A stretch of DNA of 64,000 nucleotides from Trissonchulus latispiculum (Eukaryota > Nematoda > Enoplea > Enoplida > Ironidae). Within the stretch, counting starts at the first letter, position 1; the number at the start of each line of letters is the position of its first letter. The DNA lies in the NCBI GenBank assembly GCA_030248195.1, contig JASAND010011442.1, positions 1 through 64,000 on the forward strand, given 5' to 3'. Below are positions 25,626-36,883 of the stretch, in pieces. The notes under the pieces were generated by a model. That model was not told the DNA's origin and ran no database searches. It saw only the letters and a program-made list of their open reading frames with translations. The position numbers and the translations under genes were made by a program.

Positions 25626-28557
25626 TAGCAGGGATTAGAAAGACTAATTGAAAAGTGGGTTTAGACACATCCAGGCACACTACACAGACTTGACAATGAA
25701 CACTAGACAGACCACTAGACGAGAAATTCCTACGTAAAGATTTATTTCTTCCTGTTGTTTGTTTTCTAATTAATTTTTTTTCAGTAAACAATTGTAGTTG
25801 ATTATCTACTCTAATTTAGTTAAATACCCAGCCAGTAATCGGCTCAGCGTAGATACCCGGTTACATAGATATGCTGTATATGAACTCTTTAAAAACCAAA
25901 AAAACAGGAAACAATAAAAAACCAAAAAACCACTAATGGGCCGACGCCGGGTCCCAAGCCCCGGGAGAAGAACGCAGAGGGGTGGTGATGAAGAAGGGAC
26001 AATGGAGAAGAACGCAAGGAAAGGCGAACGGGTGGTGACGTAATAACGCGGTAAGGGGCGGGAGGGAGTGGGAGGGCAAAAATTGGGATTGGGATTGAGG
26101 TGCGAAATGCTCGCCCTATACTACTTTTGTCTAGTAGTCAACGTCTCATCAATTCATTGAAGTCCTCCAGCAAAAGTGAAACAGGATTGGAGCTAAACGT
26201 TTGAAAAAAACTATTTTGAATAAAGTTTAAATAAGTTGACGCATAATAAAACACGGTAGACGAATAAAAATAGTAAATTCCAGCTAGCCAACGTTGGCCA
26301 ATAGCTAAACAACGACCAATGGCTTACGGAAAACCAACAGTTAACGGCCAACCAACGGCCAACGGTCATCCAGTTGGCCGTTGGCTGTTGGCCTTTGACC
26401 GGCTGGCCCACTTCAAACTCCGGCCAGGCCAAGCCAAGCCAACCAAGGACAATTTCGGCCAATCCCAACGCTATCGTGCGATCGACATTTGGGTTACGAT
26501 TTTTGCTCGGCTCAGGGTCACAGATTTTGTGAACCATTCGGGCCTGAGTCTGGAAACAGATCATCAATAAACTTAGTCAATTTTCATAACTTCCGAATGT
26601 GTGAGCAGTTTTGGTGAATTTTGACAAATACATAAAGTAGGTCCCGTCTCAGCTTATGCATACAATCATATATAGACGAAACGTTGAGCGTAAAGATAAA
26701 CAGGAACTTAAAGAGGTGCATTTCTGAACTTTTTAAGAGTTAAGTATAATCTTTCGGAAAATGTACAATTCGAAACAATTGGTCAGCTCACAGCGCTCTA
26801 ACAAAACTGAGCTGCTGAAGCAGAATTCCAACTTTTGTGTATTTTACTTTTCCAATTTACTTTTCCATTGTCCACAAACTAATGGGCTGTTATGGTACAT
26901 TGCTCGTTTTGTCACTGCTTGAAAATAGTTCCTTTCCTAGTTTTATTTAGGGTATGGGAGCTGTTTTGGATATACTATATATCACAGATCTTGTGTTATC
27001 GATGTTTCCTGCAACGCCGTAATCGCTGCTACTTAGCGCTCTTGTATGGACAGTTTTCAATAAAATTGATACACTACAGTTTATGTTTGTATATTTATAT
27101 TGTCAAATATAAGAAATATGGATACATTGGAAAAATTGGACAGTCAGTTTCTCACTGGGAATTTTACATCGAATTTGTCTCAGTAATCTGGTTGAAAATA
27201 GTAGTATATTGACAACCGAGTAGTTCTATTGTTACGGTTAAGTTTTGTTCATTATTGTTTCCATTCATGTTGATTGGTTGTAATAATAAGCACATCTTAC
27301 GTCATGTAATGAGCAATGCTTATTCGTTATAGAAAGATACAACCGTATCACATGCAGTATCTACACTGTGATTGCAAGCATTACTGCAGTGTACGCAATA
27401 AATGTATACACATAGACAATGCAATCTAAATGACCAAATGAATTTAACTGAAAAATAAAAAGTCAGATAGTTATAGTATGGATAGATATAATGTCAATTC
27501 GAATTTTTTCGAAATTTTCCATTCCATGAAGAGCGTTGGCATGACGAGGTCTACGTAAAAGTAAGAATGCTCAGGATACACCTGTAATCCTAAACAGGTG
27601 ATGTTTTGATTGCAAGTATTTCTACTCGGTAGCTCGTGACTTACCCACATAGAAACGAGGGAACATTCGCGTATTCTGGTCGCAGCACCACTAAAATGCA
27701 GAACAAAGATATCAGAAATCAGTCCAGACGTTTGCTGTGCAATTACGATGTGACGGATCACGTTTTGTCAAACGTTTCAAAAGGATGTAACAACTACGTA
27801 AAACCCATAAACTGACCTGAGTTAAGTAAACAAAAGGTTTTAAGCTTGAAAAAAACTATTGTTACTGCGAATCTGAATAAATAAAAAGGTAATTCATTAA
27901 GTTGAGGCTGCCTTTTAAATATTTGCCACAAGAAAAAATTATAAAATTGTACCAATATCGCCTTTGGATTCTCTCATTGTCAACTTCACTTGATGCAAAG
28001 ATCATCGACGCATTCCAAATCGTAAAGTAGTTAGGAAATTTAAATATGACTACCACCACAGTTTAAGCTGTTTAAGCTACGTGATTTTATGCGGCTTGAA
28101 AATCAGGCAATTTGAACTGAATTTTAAGCAATCGGCTTAATCGCCTTAAACCAAGATTCCTATTTATGAAAATGGGGTGGACGTAAACGGCTTAATTTTA
28201 TGCCGCAGTATTTTGAAGGTTTTTGAAAAGGATTCAGCTTAAATTTTAAGCGGATGAATATTTCGCAAACGGATGGGTTTAAACGTCTTAAATTTAAACC
28301 GTTATAGCCGTTTAAGCCTAGGTTCGTTTTCATAAATACATACAAGATCAAGCTAAGCCGTTAATAAGCGCTTTTGTGGAATCGTCCTAAATTAAGGAAA
28401 CTTGTGTCAAAAGCCCAAACTTTACGGATTTCAATCAAATTGTCACTTCAATCACTTCTAATACAATGAAATATATTAGTTACTATAGTCTGCTACTACA
28501 ACACAACCGGTTATTTAGTCAATAGAGTTTTGGTAGCATTCAAACCGTAGTTGTATT

Positions 28558-28755
28558 TCAATAGAGCTGACACGAAAAGTCCATCATTTCATAAACGACC
28601 ACTCCACCATAGGGGGCAAAAGCTTTCTCCAGCTCCTCGTCGCTCATTTGCTTAATTATCGGGTGGATAAATCGAAAATGCAGGGGCAAGATCTGCCTAG
28701 CGTAGGCCAGACTCAGAAGCCACAGTAGCAATAGAATGAGCAACTTCGCCGGCAT
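28558..28755 (-). pseudogene. Small secreted peptide, family copy B (frameshifted, decaying)
   Basis: From the conserved ATG (28755-28753) the signal peptide and mature peptide match copy A except Ile for Val at position 7, until Val-Val near the end. One extra base then replaces the conserved FMK-stop ending by VYEMMDFSCQLY, giving 65 residues. An upstream in-frame ATG (28812) only adds translated promoter sequence. Other damage agrees with decay: a roughly 460-bp insertion separates the gene from its ancestral promoter, the ancestral TATA box reads TATACAAA, and the segment holding the AATAAA signal in copy A is deleted here. A lengthened but functional peptide cannot be excluded. Confidence 0.7.
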
Positions 28756-28812
28756 AGTATATGAGACAGAGTAAAGACAAAACATATAGCTCTCTAGAAC
28801 TTGTTGTAACAT

Positions 28813-29270
28813 GGCTCAGTGTAACCGGTGTGGCGTACGATGTGGCGTGTAGTACAACTGTACTGCACTTTAAGCCTTCGCTGCTCTCCTGTCGGAGTAT
28901 GCAGCGAGGCTACTGGCAGTCAGTAGAACGGACTGCATTGATCAAGAATTTCTCCCCCTTATATACTTTCTGCCAACATAAATATGCAAATTAGGTTGGA
29001 TAGTATATAGACTACTGAAAATTCGACACCAAATGTCAGTCTCTGAAAATATGGCAAGCCTTCTTGATTTTTGAGCCATATTGCATGCCAGTTGCAGCAC
29101 TGTTGCTGTGCTCACAGAAATTTGTGAGCTCACTTGCAAGCGAAGCCCTCGTGAAGGCCACTCGTGCGCTTCGCGCACTCATGCCCTTCATTCGGAGCTT
29201 CGCCTGCTAGTGTGCATACACATCTCTGAGAGCACTCCTGGCAGTGCTACAACTTACACTTGTCAGACAT
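28813..29270. mobile_element. Insertion between peptide copy B and its ancestral promoter
   Basis: Compared with unit A, sequence between TAGAACTTGTTGT and CAGACATATA is extra here. The ends are weakly inverted (GTTGTAACATGG against GTTGTAGCACTG). Its minus strand carries a good TATA box, GTATATAAGGGGG at about 28957-28968, pointing at copy B. No coding capacity is seen. Confidence 0.55.
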
Positions 29271-29303
29271 ATACAAAGGACTGACTTCCATTCATAAAAG
29301 ATG

Positions 29304-29440
29304 TTGCGTCAAACTCAGCGTAGTATACTGTTCTGATAAACAAGGAATCAAAACCTAATTAACGGCAAATAGTTAAGTTATAGGGCTAGTTATAGGGTTA
29401 TAGTTATCCGACAAAGGAGCGATATCAATTTAATCACTGG
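29304..29440 (-). promoter_or_regulatory. Displaced ancestral promoter region of peptide copy B
   Basis: TTTGACGCAA (complement of 29304-29313), a TAATTA core (29356-29361) and a degenerate partner TAGTTA (29370-29375) match the layout upstream of copy A. They are now more than 540 bp from the ATG. Confidence 0.5.
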
Positions 29441-29976
29441 AGGCTTTCTGTCGAATAGAGTCAGTACCGAAATCTTAGCCGTAAGTGGGGGGGGGTGGAT
29501 GCAGGATAACATCAATGCAACCTGTTGCCATATAGGTTTGCGTAGGAGTTTTTCTGATTGAAAGTTCAGCATAAAACTTTGACAAAAAGTGATACTCAAT
29601 TTATTGGCAACAATTTTAATAGCAAGCTAGCATGGAAGGAAACTGGGTCGTTTGGGGCACGATTTTTGTTAGGGTAGCCGGATTTTTGTGAACCGTTTGG
29701 GTCTGCGTGGGCTAGGGTCAATATTGCAAATTAACATAGTCAAGGTCCATTTCGAGTGCTCGAAAAGATTTGGTGAAATTTGACAAATACATAGTGCGCC
29801 CCCCTCGACTTCTGCATACAGTTGTAAACTACACAATTCAGCGCAGGTGAAAAAGCAAGAACTTGCAAAATTTTTGCAAAATTTGCTGAGTTAAATTTTA
29901 TGTTCAGAAAAGGATATAAGTCTTAACAATTGTTCAGCTGTTAGGGCGAACTGGGCTGCAGAACCAAAATTTCAAC

Positions 29977-29978
<2 letters not shown>

Positions 29979-30032
<54 letters not shown>

Positions 30033-30043
30033 ATATATATATA
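29979..30043. repeat. (TA)n microsatellite
   Basis: TA repeats with GTA interruptions, present only in unit B. Confidence 0.9.
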
Positions 30044-30152
30044 TCATTTTTTCCAATTCACTAATTATTTTTTATTTTTTGTCCAAAATTCAATGTGTTG
30101 TTCTTCTGTACAGGGAGCACCAATGATATAGAAGTTATGTGAGCTTCTCTCC

Positions 30153-30224
30153 TGGCTCCGTGGTGTAGTGGTTGCACGCCTAACTGCAGTTCGAGAGATC
30201 CGTGTTTCGATTCCCGGCATAGCC
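30153..30224 (+). mobile_element. tRNA-derived SINE head
   Basis: The A box TGGTGTAGTGGTTGCAC (30161-30177) and B box GTTTCGATTCC (30204-30214) lie at tRNA spacing. The sequence is related to the unit at 12676-12748 on the other strand. Unit A lacks it, so it was inserted after the duplication or lost from unit A. Confidence 0.6.
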
Positions 30225-30599
30225 AAATCTTTACACTGGTAACACACTTGTCTGTCTTCCATACTTGTGCTTACTTTTATTTACGGTATGGGAGCTGTTT
30301 TGGATATCCTGTATATCACAGATCTTGTGCTATTAATGTTTCCCGCAACACCATAATTGCTGCTACTTAGTGCTCATGTACGATTCTTTCCAATAAAATT
30401 GATCCACTGATAGCAAGAGCGCAACGTGGGAAACCTCTGATAATCCAGCAAACCTTCCCGCCATTATGGTTTGACAGAAGACAGTAGCAAATTCGAAAAA
30501 TAGCAGGAATGTAATAGTTAATCCTTCTCCAAAGTAGGATTGAATATTTACTGCTTGAACACTTCATTAGCATTGTGCTTAGCATTTGCCAACTTGTAG

Positions 30600-31317
30600 C
30601 TAACTTAATCAGATTTGGTGCAAAGGACTTTGAGATTGAACACTTGCTAAGCAGTTGCTTAGAACAAATTTCATTTGATAATCATTGCAAGTGCAAATTT
30701 CACTTTGACAAGAAAAGGAGCAAGAAATAGAAAGTCATGTACCAAAAAGAAAGATTTGCACGGAGTTACTATAGTATGGATCCATATCCATATATACCCA
30801 TATATCTATACTAGCGCAAAGTTATCAAATTTTGCGCAAAGTCGGTCCCCCCCAGAGAATGCATAGTAGTGTTAAGAGTTTATTACTTTTTATCTATAAG
30901 ATAGTCTTGATAATATCAACTTTGGATTCAGTATAGATCACTTTTCCATGATAACCACGAAAACAGTTGGCAACAACGAGGTCTGTGTAAATCAGAAAAT
31001 GCTCAGGCTAATACAAATTGCATTGCAATTGCAGATGAGCTACATTTACTCTGACTCTGACAGTTCTCTTTGGTCTTTGTATTAGGTAAACTTCTGTGTA
31101 AACACATCAGTATTGGATTTAGTCAAAGTTATTACTAACACATTTGTGAAAACCTGAAATTTAGTAGTTTGTATAAGGTCCTGCTTGAGCTTAAGTATAC
31201 TTTTATCAATCCCCGGACTACTGTCCGGTTACTAAACCGGAAATTGAACGGCGAATGAATACAGGTACACCTAAGGGTGGGACTCCCTTCTAAACTAATA
31301 AATTCCTAGGCCGTAGT
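30600..31317. other. Intergenic, nothing recognisable
   Basis: AT-rich unique sequence with only short frames and no motif, splice signal or repeat that I can place. Confidence 0.5.
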
Positions 31318-31626
31318 CAAGATGGGTGAATTTCCGTGGAATGTTTTATAGCTTAAAACTAATTGACTAGATTCCGGTAAATCGATTTAAAGGCGAGTAT
31401 GTTTTATATGTAATAGATGTCTAAAACTTCACAGTTAAGGGCACGGCTGGCCAGTTTCCAGCTTTCTGGGAGATTTTCCATAGAATTAAGAAACAGCAAA
31501 ACTTAGACAGCAAGATTCCGACCCATACAGTACCATTCCGTAGAAAATTTATAAGTCTAAACCCAGCCCACCAGTGTCTGCGGAATCTTGCTAGGTTTGT
31601 GTACTCAAAATCTTTTGATAGATGCA
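31318..31626. mobile_element. Partial copy of the TGCATCTATC MITE
   Basis: About 310 bp is the reverse complement of 36447-36755, with shared TAAACCCAGCCCACCAGTGT and CTTTTGATAGATGCA. Only one terminal repeat is kept, so this is a truncated copy. Confidence 0.7.
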
Positions 31627-32535
31627 TAGATCTAAGCCAAGATTCTTACACAACTTCAGAAATACTATGATCGGTTGTTAGAATCGCAGACCGGTCGGTA
31701 GGTAGGTTGGTAGTCTTTTACACTTTTCAGCACACAAGTGCATTCAGTGATATATAGGCACGTCGTGTGGGAAGCTCCGCTTACCATGCACGAGGGCTTC
31801 CCATTCGACGTTCGCAGTAAAAATTATATTGAACAACGCTAAGGTTTGTTGTAAACTACTTATTCAGCAATTCAACCTAGCCTTCACTGATGAAACCTTA
31901 CTCAAATATGTTGTAGCTGACAGATAAGTCTAGACAAATTTCAATTGTAATTGGGAGCAATATCATTGATTGGGATGACTCGGATGCCTACTTTTTGGTG
32001 TTAAGTAAGGGCTTTTGGAAGATTTTGTTTGATTTCGTCGAGGACAGAAGTGTGAACAGAACATTACAACATGCAATAGAGTTTTGTTGAGGCTTCTGCA
32101 GCCTGCGCAGTAGTCCACCATGACAACACAATGGTATTCTCTAATGCTCATGCTCGTGCGTAACCATTGTCCTTTTAGAAGTCTTTCTGTTATTATTTTC
32201 AAAGGCTTGCCGCAATGGAGTCCGAGTTCAGTAGTTCGAACCAAATAGTTTCGATGTTAATAAACCAGGCCGGTATTTGGAAGTTCTGTGCCACGCACCT
32301 TACGATTTTACGGTAAACATTTTAGACAGCACTAAACAGCAGCATTTCAAGTTAAAACGTAGTAGTCGCCACTAAAGAGGTGAGGCAAAAGGTTCACATT
32401 ATGCAGCAGATATCTGTAGTTAATGGCTCAGTTCCACCAATGGCTGCTGCTGATCACGCTTCATTGTTCATTTCACGTATCCAGTAGAAAAATTGTTTGT
32501 GAGTGGACAAAGGTCAGGTGTGTTCAACATCAGGG
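31627..32535. other. Intergenic downstream of GPCR 2
   Basis: Apart from the LINE-like fragment described separately, no gene is seen. It includes the presumed 3' UTR of the receptor, but no clear AATAAA on the minus strand. Confidence 0.4.
31963..32244 (-). pseudogene. Possible non-LTR retrotransposon C-terminal fragment
   Basis: A 93-residue minus-strand frame contains RLLKGQWLRTSMSIREYHC followed by CAGC, then an H about ten residues on and a further C (Cys-x2-Cys-x8-His-x4-Cys). This resembles the zinc-knuckle-like end of LINE polymerase proteins. No reverse transcriptase motif remains. The call rests on this spacing alone. Confidence 0.3.
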
Positions 32536-33600
32536 TTATTGATTATTGCCAACTGTTCGACATGACATTTGAACAGCATCCGAACTAGCTACCGTTTCGC
32601 TGCGCAATTTTCTCAAACAGTTAGCGCATTTATCCAACCCAGCATCCACCAAGTGACAGGCGCCGCTTTTCTGTCCTTTATAGTAAGAAAAGCAATGCGT
32701 GCAATACTGTAGGATGTAAAGCAGATATGCCAGTTTTGACATAAATCTGTCGCCATTGACGTCCCAAATTGTCTGATAGAGACGAAGGCCATAGGCTGGT
32801 ACATTAAGGACAAAGTATACAAGAGACACACAAATCAGACGCCTTGCTGCATTCATGTTATTTCGCGGAGCAGACTGTTGTCTGCGCAAAAACGGCTCTG
32901 ATAGTGCTCTATCATTGGTCACCGCAGATGTCGACGCCGCACCACGAAACGTAGCGCGCTTAGCAAGACTAAAAGCGATCCAGCCGTTCAATACTACGAG
33001 TAGGACCATTGGTATAGTAAACACAACTATCAGATTAGATACATCCATGACCATGTAGGTGTCAGAATATGATTCCTGAATCGAGCACACAATGCCAATT
33101 CCAGGTAAGTCTAGAACATGGGCACCGAATAAATACCAAAAGTTGTATGAGAATACAATCACAAGAGTCAGGGCAATTGTAATAATTGTGCGACGACCGC
33201 TTACCAGAGTCTGTCGTATCAAGGGAAATTTAACGACTACAAATCTTTCGAAGGTAAATTCGGCAATTATCCATGCGCACAGATGACTTCCAGAGTAGCC
33301 AAGAAACGTCACCACTTTGCAGGCCACGTCAGTGGTCAAAAGCTTAGCTATTCCGACTCCATCAATCCACGTGCAAAGCAAAATAGTAATAGCGCAAAGG
33401 TTGGCGATTGCAATCATCAGTAAGTACGAGTCACTGCTAGTACCCGAGTTTTTCTTGGCGACGTAGCAAACGGCGTTGGCTCCGTTACCGGCAATACCAA
33501 TCACCAGGACAATACCAACATAAGAAAGAGCAAAAGTGTTAAAGCTTTCAGATTCCACAAAACTGGAAAATGTCAAACCGTGGGTATCGTTGGAAGGCAT
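32536..33600 (-). CDS. Intronless rhodopsin-class GPCR, FMRFamide/neuropeptide-receptor-like
   Basis: The 354-residue frame shows an extracellular N-terminus with sequon NDT, TM1 about 25-47 with GNGANAV, TM2 58-78, and TM3 94-118 beginning at Cys94. The partner Cys172 in IVCSI would form the conserved disulfide. FERF (117-120) replaces DRY and is followed by VVVKFPL, an arrangement common in invertebrate FMRFamide-receptor-like proteins. TM4 spans 137-157, TM5 184-210, and TM6 253-275 with LNVPAY. TM7 is odd: LQYCTHCFSYYKGQKSG lacks the NPxxY Asn-Pro pair and seems shortened before a Cys-rich tail (CANC, 325-328). A peptide ligand is plausible by family. The gene sits about 2 kb beyond duplication unit B and is isolated among repeats. 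Confidence 0.8.
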   Translation of the reverse strand: MPSNDTHGLTFSSFVESESFNTFALSYVGIVLVIGIAGNGANAVCYVAKKNSGTSSDSYLLMIAIANLCAITILLCTWIDGVGIAKLLTTDVACKVVTFLGYSGSHLCAWIIAEFTFERFVVVKFPLIRQTLVSGRRTIITIALTLVIVFSYNFWYLFGAHVLDLPGIGIVCSIQESYSDTYMVMDVSNLIVVFTIPMVLLVVLNGWIAFSLAKRATFRGAASTSAVTNDRALSEPFLRRQQSAPRNNMNAARRLICVSLVYFVLNVPAYGLRLYQTIWDVNGDRFMSKLAYLLYILQYCTHCFSYYKGQKSGACHLVDAGLDKCANCLRKLRSETVASSDAVQMSCRTVGNNQ

Positions 33601-34048
33601 GTCTCTGAGATTTTTTAAGATGTTGTAACGATAGTTTCCAGCAAGCTACTGAATGCATCTATAATTGTAGACTAAAATCATACAAAGAATTATTCTTGCT
33701 GCGCTTCGAAGCAGAGGACCACAGGCTTTCAGATAGCTAGAACACGTAGAGAATGATATTTGTAGGCCTTTACATACGATGCGCATACCGTTCATTTTTA
33801 ATGTAACTCTTGTGAAACTAAAGTTTCACAGAAAAACAGCACTTATGTTGGAAACCGATGAAGTTGTAAGTGAAATGGTGTACACAAATCCAGTTAGGTA
33901 AAGAGTAGATAATGAAAAGAGTGTGAAAAGCGTAACACCGTAGGCAATGAATACAAAAACTAGGCGATGCCCGCTAACTTCTTGCCACCTCCCACAAATT
34001 GACCATCTCACACCGCCACTATTTTGGTACAAAGTTACAAACGGGGGA

Positions 34049-34213
34049 TCGCCAATTACGAGTTTTTACGAAAACGATGTCATGTAATTTCATGCTGTAA
34101 TAAGGTGTCCGAAATGCTGTGTGACGGCAAAGCGGAAAGTGACGGCCCGCGGTGAAAAATGCATTCGCAAAATCATAATCAAAAACCCCTAAGATGTTCA
34201 AGTTGAGTTGTTT
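34049..34213. repeat. 165-bp direct repeat, copy 1
   Basis: Almost identical to 36071-36233 (shared CCAATTACGAGTTTTTACGA and AAAAACCCCTAAGATGTTCA), with about one base difference. Upstream flanks differ. Confidence 0.85.
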
Positions 34214-34664
34214 CCTAACACAAATCTAATAACAACATCTTCCTCATTTGTATTCAAAAGCCTAACGAAATGAAGTTTGGTACCTCATTAACATTAGCCT
34301 GTAGCCAGATCTGAATTTCTAAGCTTACCTAGAACGAACGACATTCTGACTTAAATTTTGTAAAACCTTGCTTCAAAGCTCAGCTTAGACTTAAAAATGA
34401 GTGAGCTATATTCACCCCCACAGACAAATTAAAAAAGCCATGAGCGCAAATAAAAACAATGTATACTCGATCCTATACGGTTACTATTGATTTTTTTGAA
34501 AATAAGGGCTTTCCTTGATTCCGTTTTTATATTTTTGTTAGAATCAATGATTCTTCAGTAGCTTTCGCTTGCATCTAACACAAAGCTTTAGTTCAAATGG
34601 CAAACTTCACGTCATGTTGTCACGCTAATAGGACTTCCCACAGCGAAGAATATTTCTAAACAGT

Positions 34665-35640
34665 CGGTTAACAAGCAAGATTTTGTGCAAAAGTTTCAGT
34701 TTCCGCTGGACGGACATTTAAGTAATTGTAAACCTGCTGTGCAGTTAATTATTTTATAAGAGAGCTCTTAACTACTTACTACAGAATATATACGCACAAA
34801 ACATTGTTTAAAGATTTTTTATAAAGCTTGAGGAATTCACCTTTATATCGAAAATAAAGTTTAAACTATTCAGCATTTATATGTATATTAGCACATGTTC
34901 CTGTAAGCTTTGTCATATTTGAGAAATCTTTGCTGAGCTGAGATATTAATGACAAAAGTTTAACTGAAACGATGAGTCATCAATTAGAACAGAGAAGAGA
35001 CATTTCCGATTTTGGAATTGAAAGTAATCCCATACATATATGCATAATATCAAGAGTACATAATAACTAAGAGTGTGACAAGCGTCCCACTCTTAGTTAT
35101 TAGGCTGCAGACATCATCTGCACAATAACGGCCTACCACCCCCACAACTGAGTACCTGGTGACCCCGCCCACAACTGAGTACCAGGTACACAATTGTGTA
35201 CCAGCACTCGCTTGTATGTTTACATGTTGAAGCCACAAACATTCTATCAGCAGCTGGCCACTTTTGAGCTTCAACATGTAAGCATACAAGCGAGTGCTGG
35301 TACACAATTGTGTACCTGGTACTCAGTTGTGGGCGGGGTCACCAGGTACTCAGTTGTGGGGGTGGTAGGCCGTTATTGTGCAGATGATGTCTGCAGCCTA
35401 ATAACTAAGAGTGGGACGCTTGTCACACTCTTAGTTATTATGTACTCTTGATAATATGTACATAAATCGGAAACAGAAGTTCTTTGGAATGAAAGACAAG
35501 ACTTCACACACAAATCATACTAGCCCTATCTTAAACCATTATTTGCACGCATTTACGGTGAAGAATATATTTTCAAGTAAAATACGTAATGCAGGCCGAA
35601 CAAACATAAGAGATCTGCTGCGCTAAAGCGCAGCAGGAAA
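34665..35640 (-). repeat. Interspersed repeat family R1, copy 1 (MITE inside)
   Basis: Minus-strand sequence starts with a GCGCAGCAGG-tipped hairpin (CTGCTGCGC... at 35615-35638), then TCTCTTATGTTTG, and ends near the TTGCTTGTTAAC motif at about 34670. It is the inverted counterpart of 38815-41310 and of 50785-51275. A MITE (35050-35451) interrupts it. Confidence 0.7.
35050..35451. mobile_element. Near-perfect palindromic MITE with TAATA target duplication
   Basis: Arms of about 185 bp (35050-35235 and 35269-35451) are complementary with only about one mismatch, around a 33-bp loop. Tips are TCAAGAGTAC. TAATA flanks both sides (35045-35049 and 35452-35456), and repeat R1 copy 2 shows the uninterrupted site with a single TAATA near 40928-40932 (reverse strand). 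Frames 35050-35307 and 35194-35451 are the same arm read from both sides, so no gene. Relatives: 1-1385 tips, 62690-62945. Confidence 0.85.
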
Positions 35641-35889
35641 AAGATGCACATGACATTTGCATTTGCTAAAGGAAAATTGGAAGTTCCTTCGTATTTATTT
35701 CACAGCTACAGCATTATGTTACTTGTAAATGTCAATCTCTTCAAACATCTTCAAAACTTTGAAATCAAGTTATCTTTGAAAATAATTTCATAATATTGTC
35801 AGTATTTCAACTAATTAATCTTAAAACTATTCAAGAATCAAATACAAATGTTTATTTAGCAAGCACGTGATAGTTCTGGTCGTTTCCGA

Positions 35890-36062
35890 CTGGTTGTTGC
35901 ATACGGACAAACGGAAAAAGTTAAACATTGCTCAAGTTCAAACGGGCAACCCTTACGGACAAACGGACAACAGCAAAACAGCAAAACAACAAAGGTATGA
36001 ATCAACCCTACAAGCGGACAAAAGGACAAAAGGACAAGCAGCAAAACAGCAAAACAGCACTT
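35890..36062. repeat. Degenerate GGACAAA/GCAAAACA minisatellite
   Basis: Repeated ACGGACAAACGGA, AGCAAAACAGCAAAACA and AAGGACAAAAGGACAA units run directly up to the second 165-bp direct repeat. Frames across it are low complexity and rejected as genes. Confidence 0.65.
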
Positions 36063-36070
36063 AGTAGTTG

Positions 36071-36233
36071 ACGCCAATTACGAGTTTTTACGAAAACGAT
36101 GTCATGTAATTTCATGCTGTAATAAGGTGTCCGAAATGCTGTGTGACGGCAAAGCGGAAAGTGACGGCCCGCGATGAAAAATGCATTCGCAAAATCATAA
36201 TCAAAAACCCCTAAGATGTTCAAGTTGAGTTGT
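36071..36233. repeat. 165-bp direct repeat, copy 2
   Basis: See 34049-34213. The sequence is nearly identical, 2 kb downstream in the same orientation. Confidence 0.85.
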
Positions 36234-36446
36234 TTTTTTGTATCTTGCTTCGAACCCAATAAACAATAAAAATTGAAAAAGGTCGACCAGAAAGTAGTAG
36301 TAAATACACTGCAAAAACTGATTTGTTTGGTGTGCGCATACCAAACAATCATGGAACAGCCTCCAACATTTTGGGTGCTTGGTGGTGTGCAATTTTCTTT
36401 CATTGCTTAATAAGGTACTTACACTATAAACAAGTTATATATATAA

Positions 36447-36880
36447 TGCATCTATCAAAAGATTTTGAGTACACAAACCTAGCAAGAATCCGCAGACACT
36501 GGTGGGCTGGGTTTAGGCTTATAAATTTTCCACGGAATGGCACTGTATCGGTCGGAATCTTGCTGTCTAAGTTTTGCTGTTTTATAATTCCATGGAAAAT
36601 CTCCGATGAAGCTGGAAACTGGCCAGCCGTGCTCTTAACTATGAGTTTTCACACATTTAATACATATAAAACACACTCGCCTTTAAATCGATTTACCGGA
36701 ATCTAGTCAGTCAGTTTTAAGCGATAAAAGATTCCACGGAAATTCTCCCATTTGGCTGGAAACCGGCTGTCTGGGTTTTAGCTCCAAAATTTTCCACGGA
36801 ATGTCGCCAATAAATTTTTGCTACGTCTAATCTGCGGAATCTTGCTAGGTTTATGTACTCAAAATCTTTTGATAGATGCA
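36447..36880. mobile_element. PIF/Harbinger-like MITE, TAA target duplication
   Basis: Terminal inverted repeats of about 50 bp begin TGCATCTATCAAAAGATTTT (left) and are mirrored at 36831-36880. TAA flanks both sides (36444-36446 and 36881-36883), matching the 3-bp TWA preference of PIF/Harbinger elements. 434 bp, no coding capacity. Confidence 0.7.
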
Positions 36881-36883
36881 TAA

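Larger units (their letters stand above)
27573..30408. repeat. Segmental duplication unit B
   Basis: This is the compact partner of 13588-27075, in tandem (direct) orientation and separated by about 500 bp of unique sequence. It lacks the fold-back, TTAA and hAT/Polinton insertions present in unit A, but has its own insertions at about 28813-29270 and 29980-30250. Confidence 0.8.

Noticed and set aside
35050..35451. Two 85-residue frames with nearly identical products on opposite strands
   Set aside because: They are the two arms of the hairpin MITE read in opposite directions.
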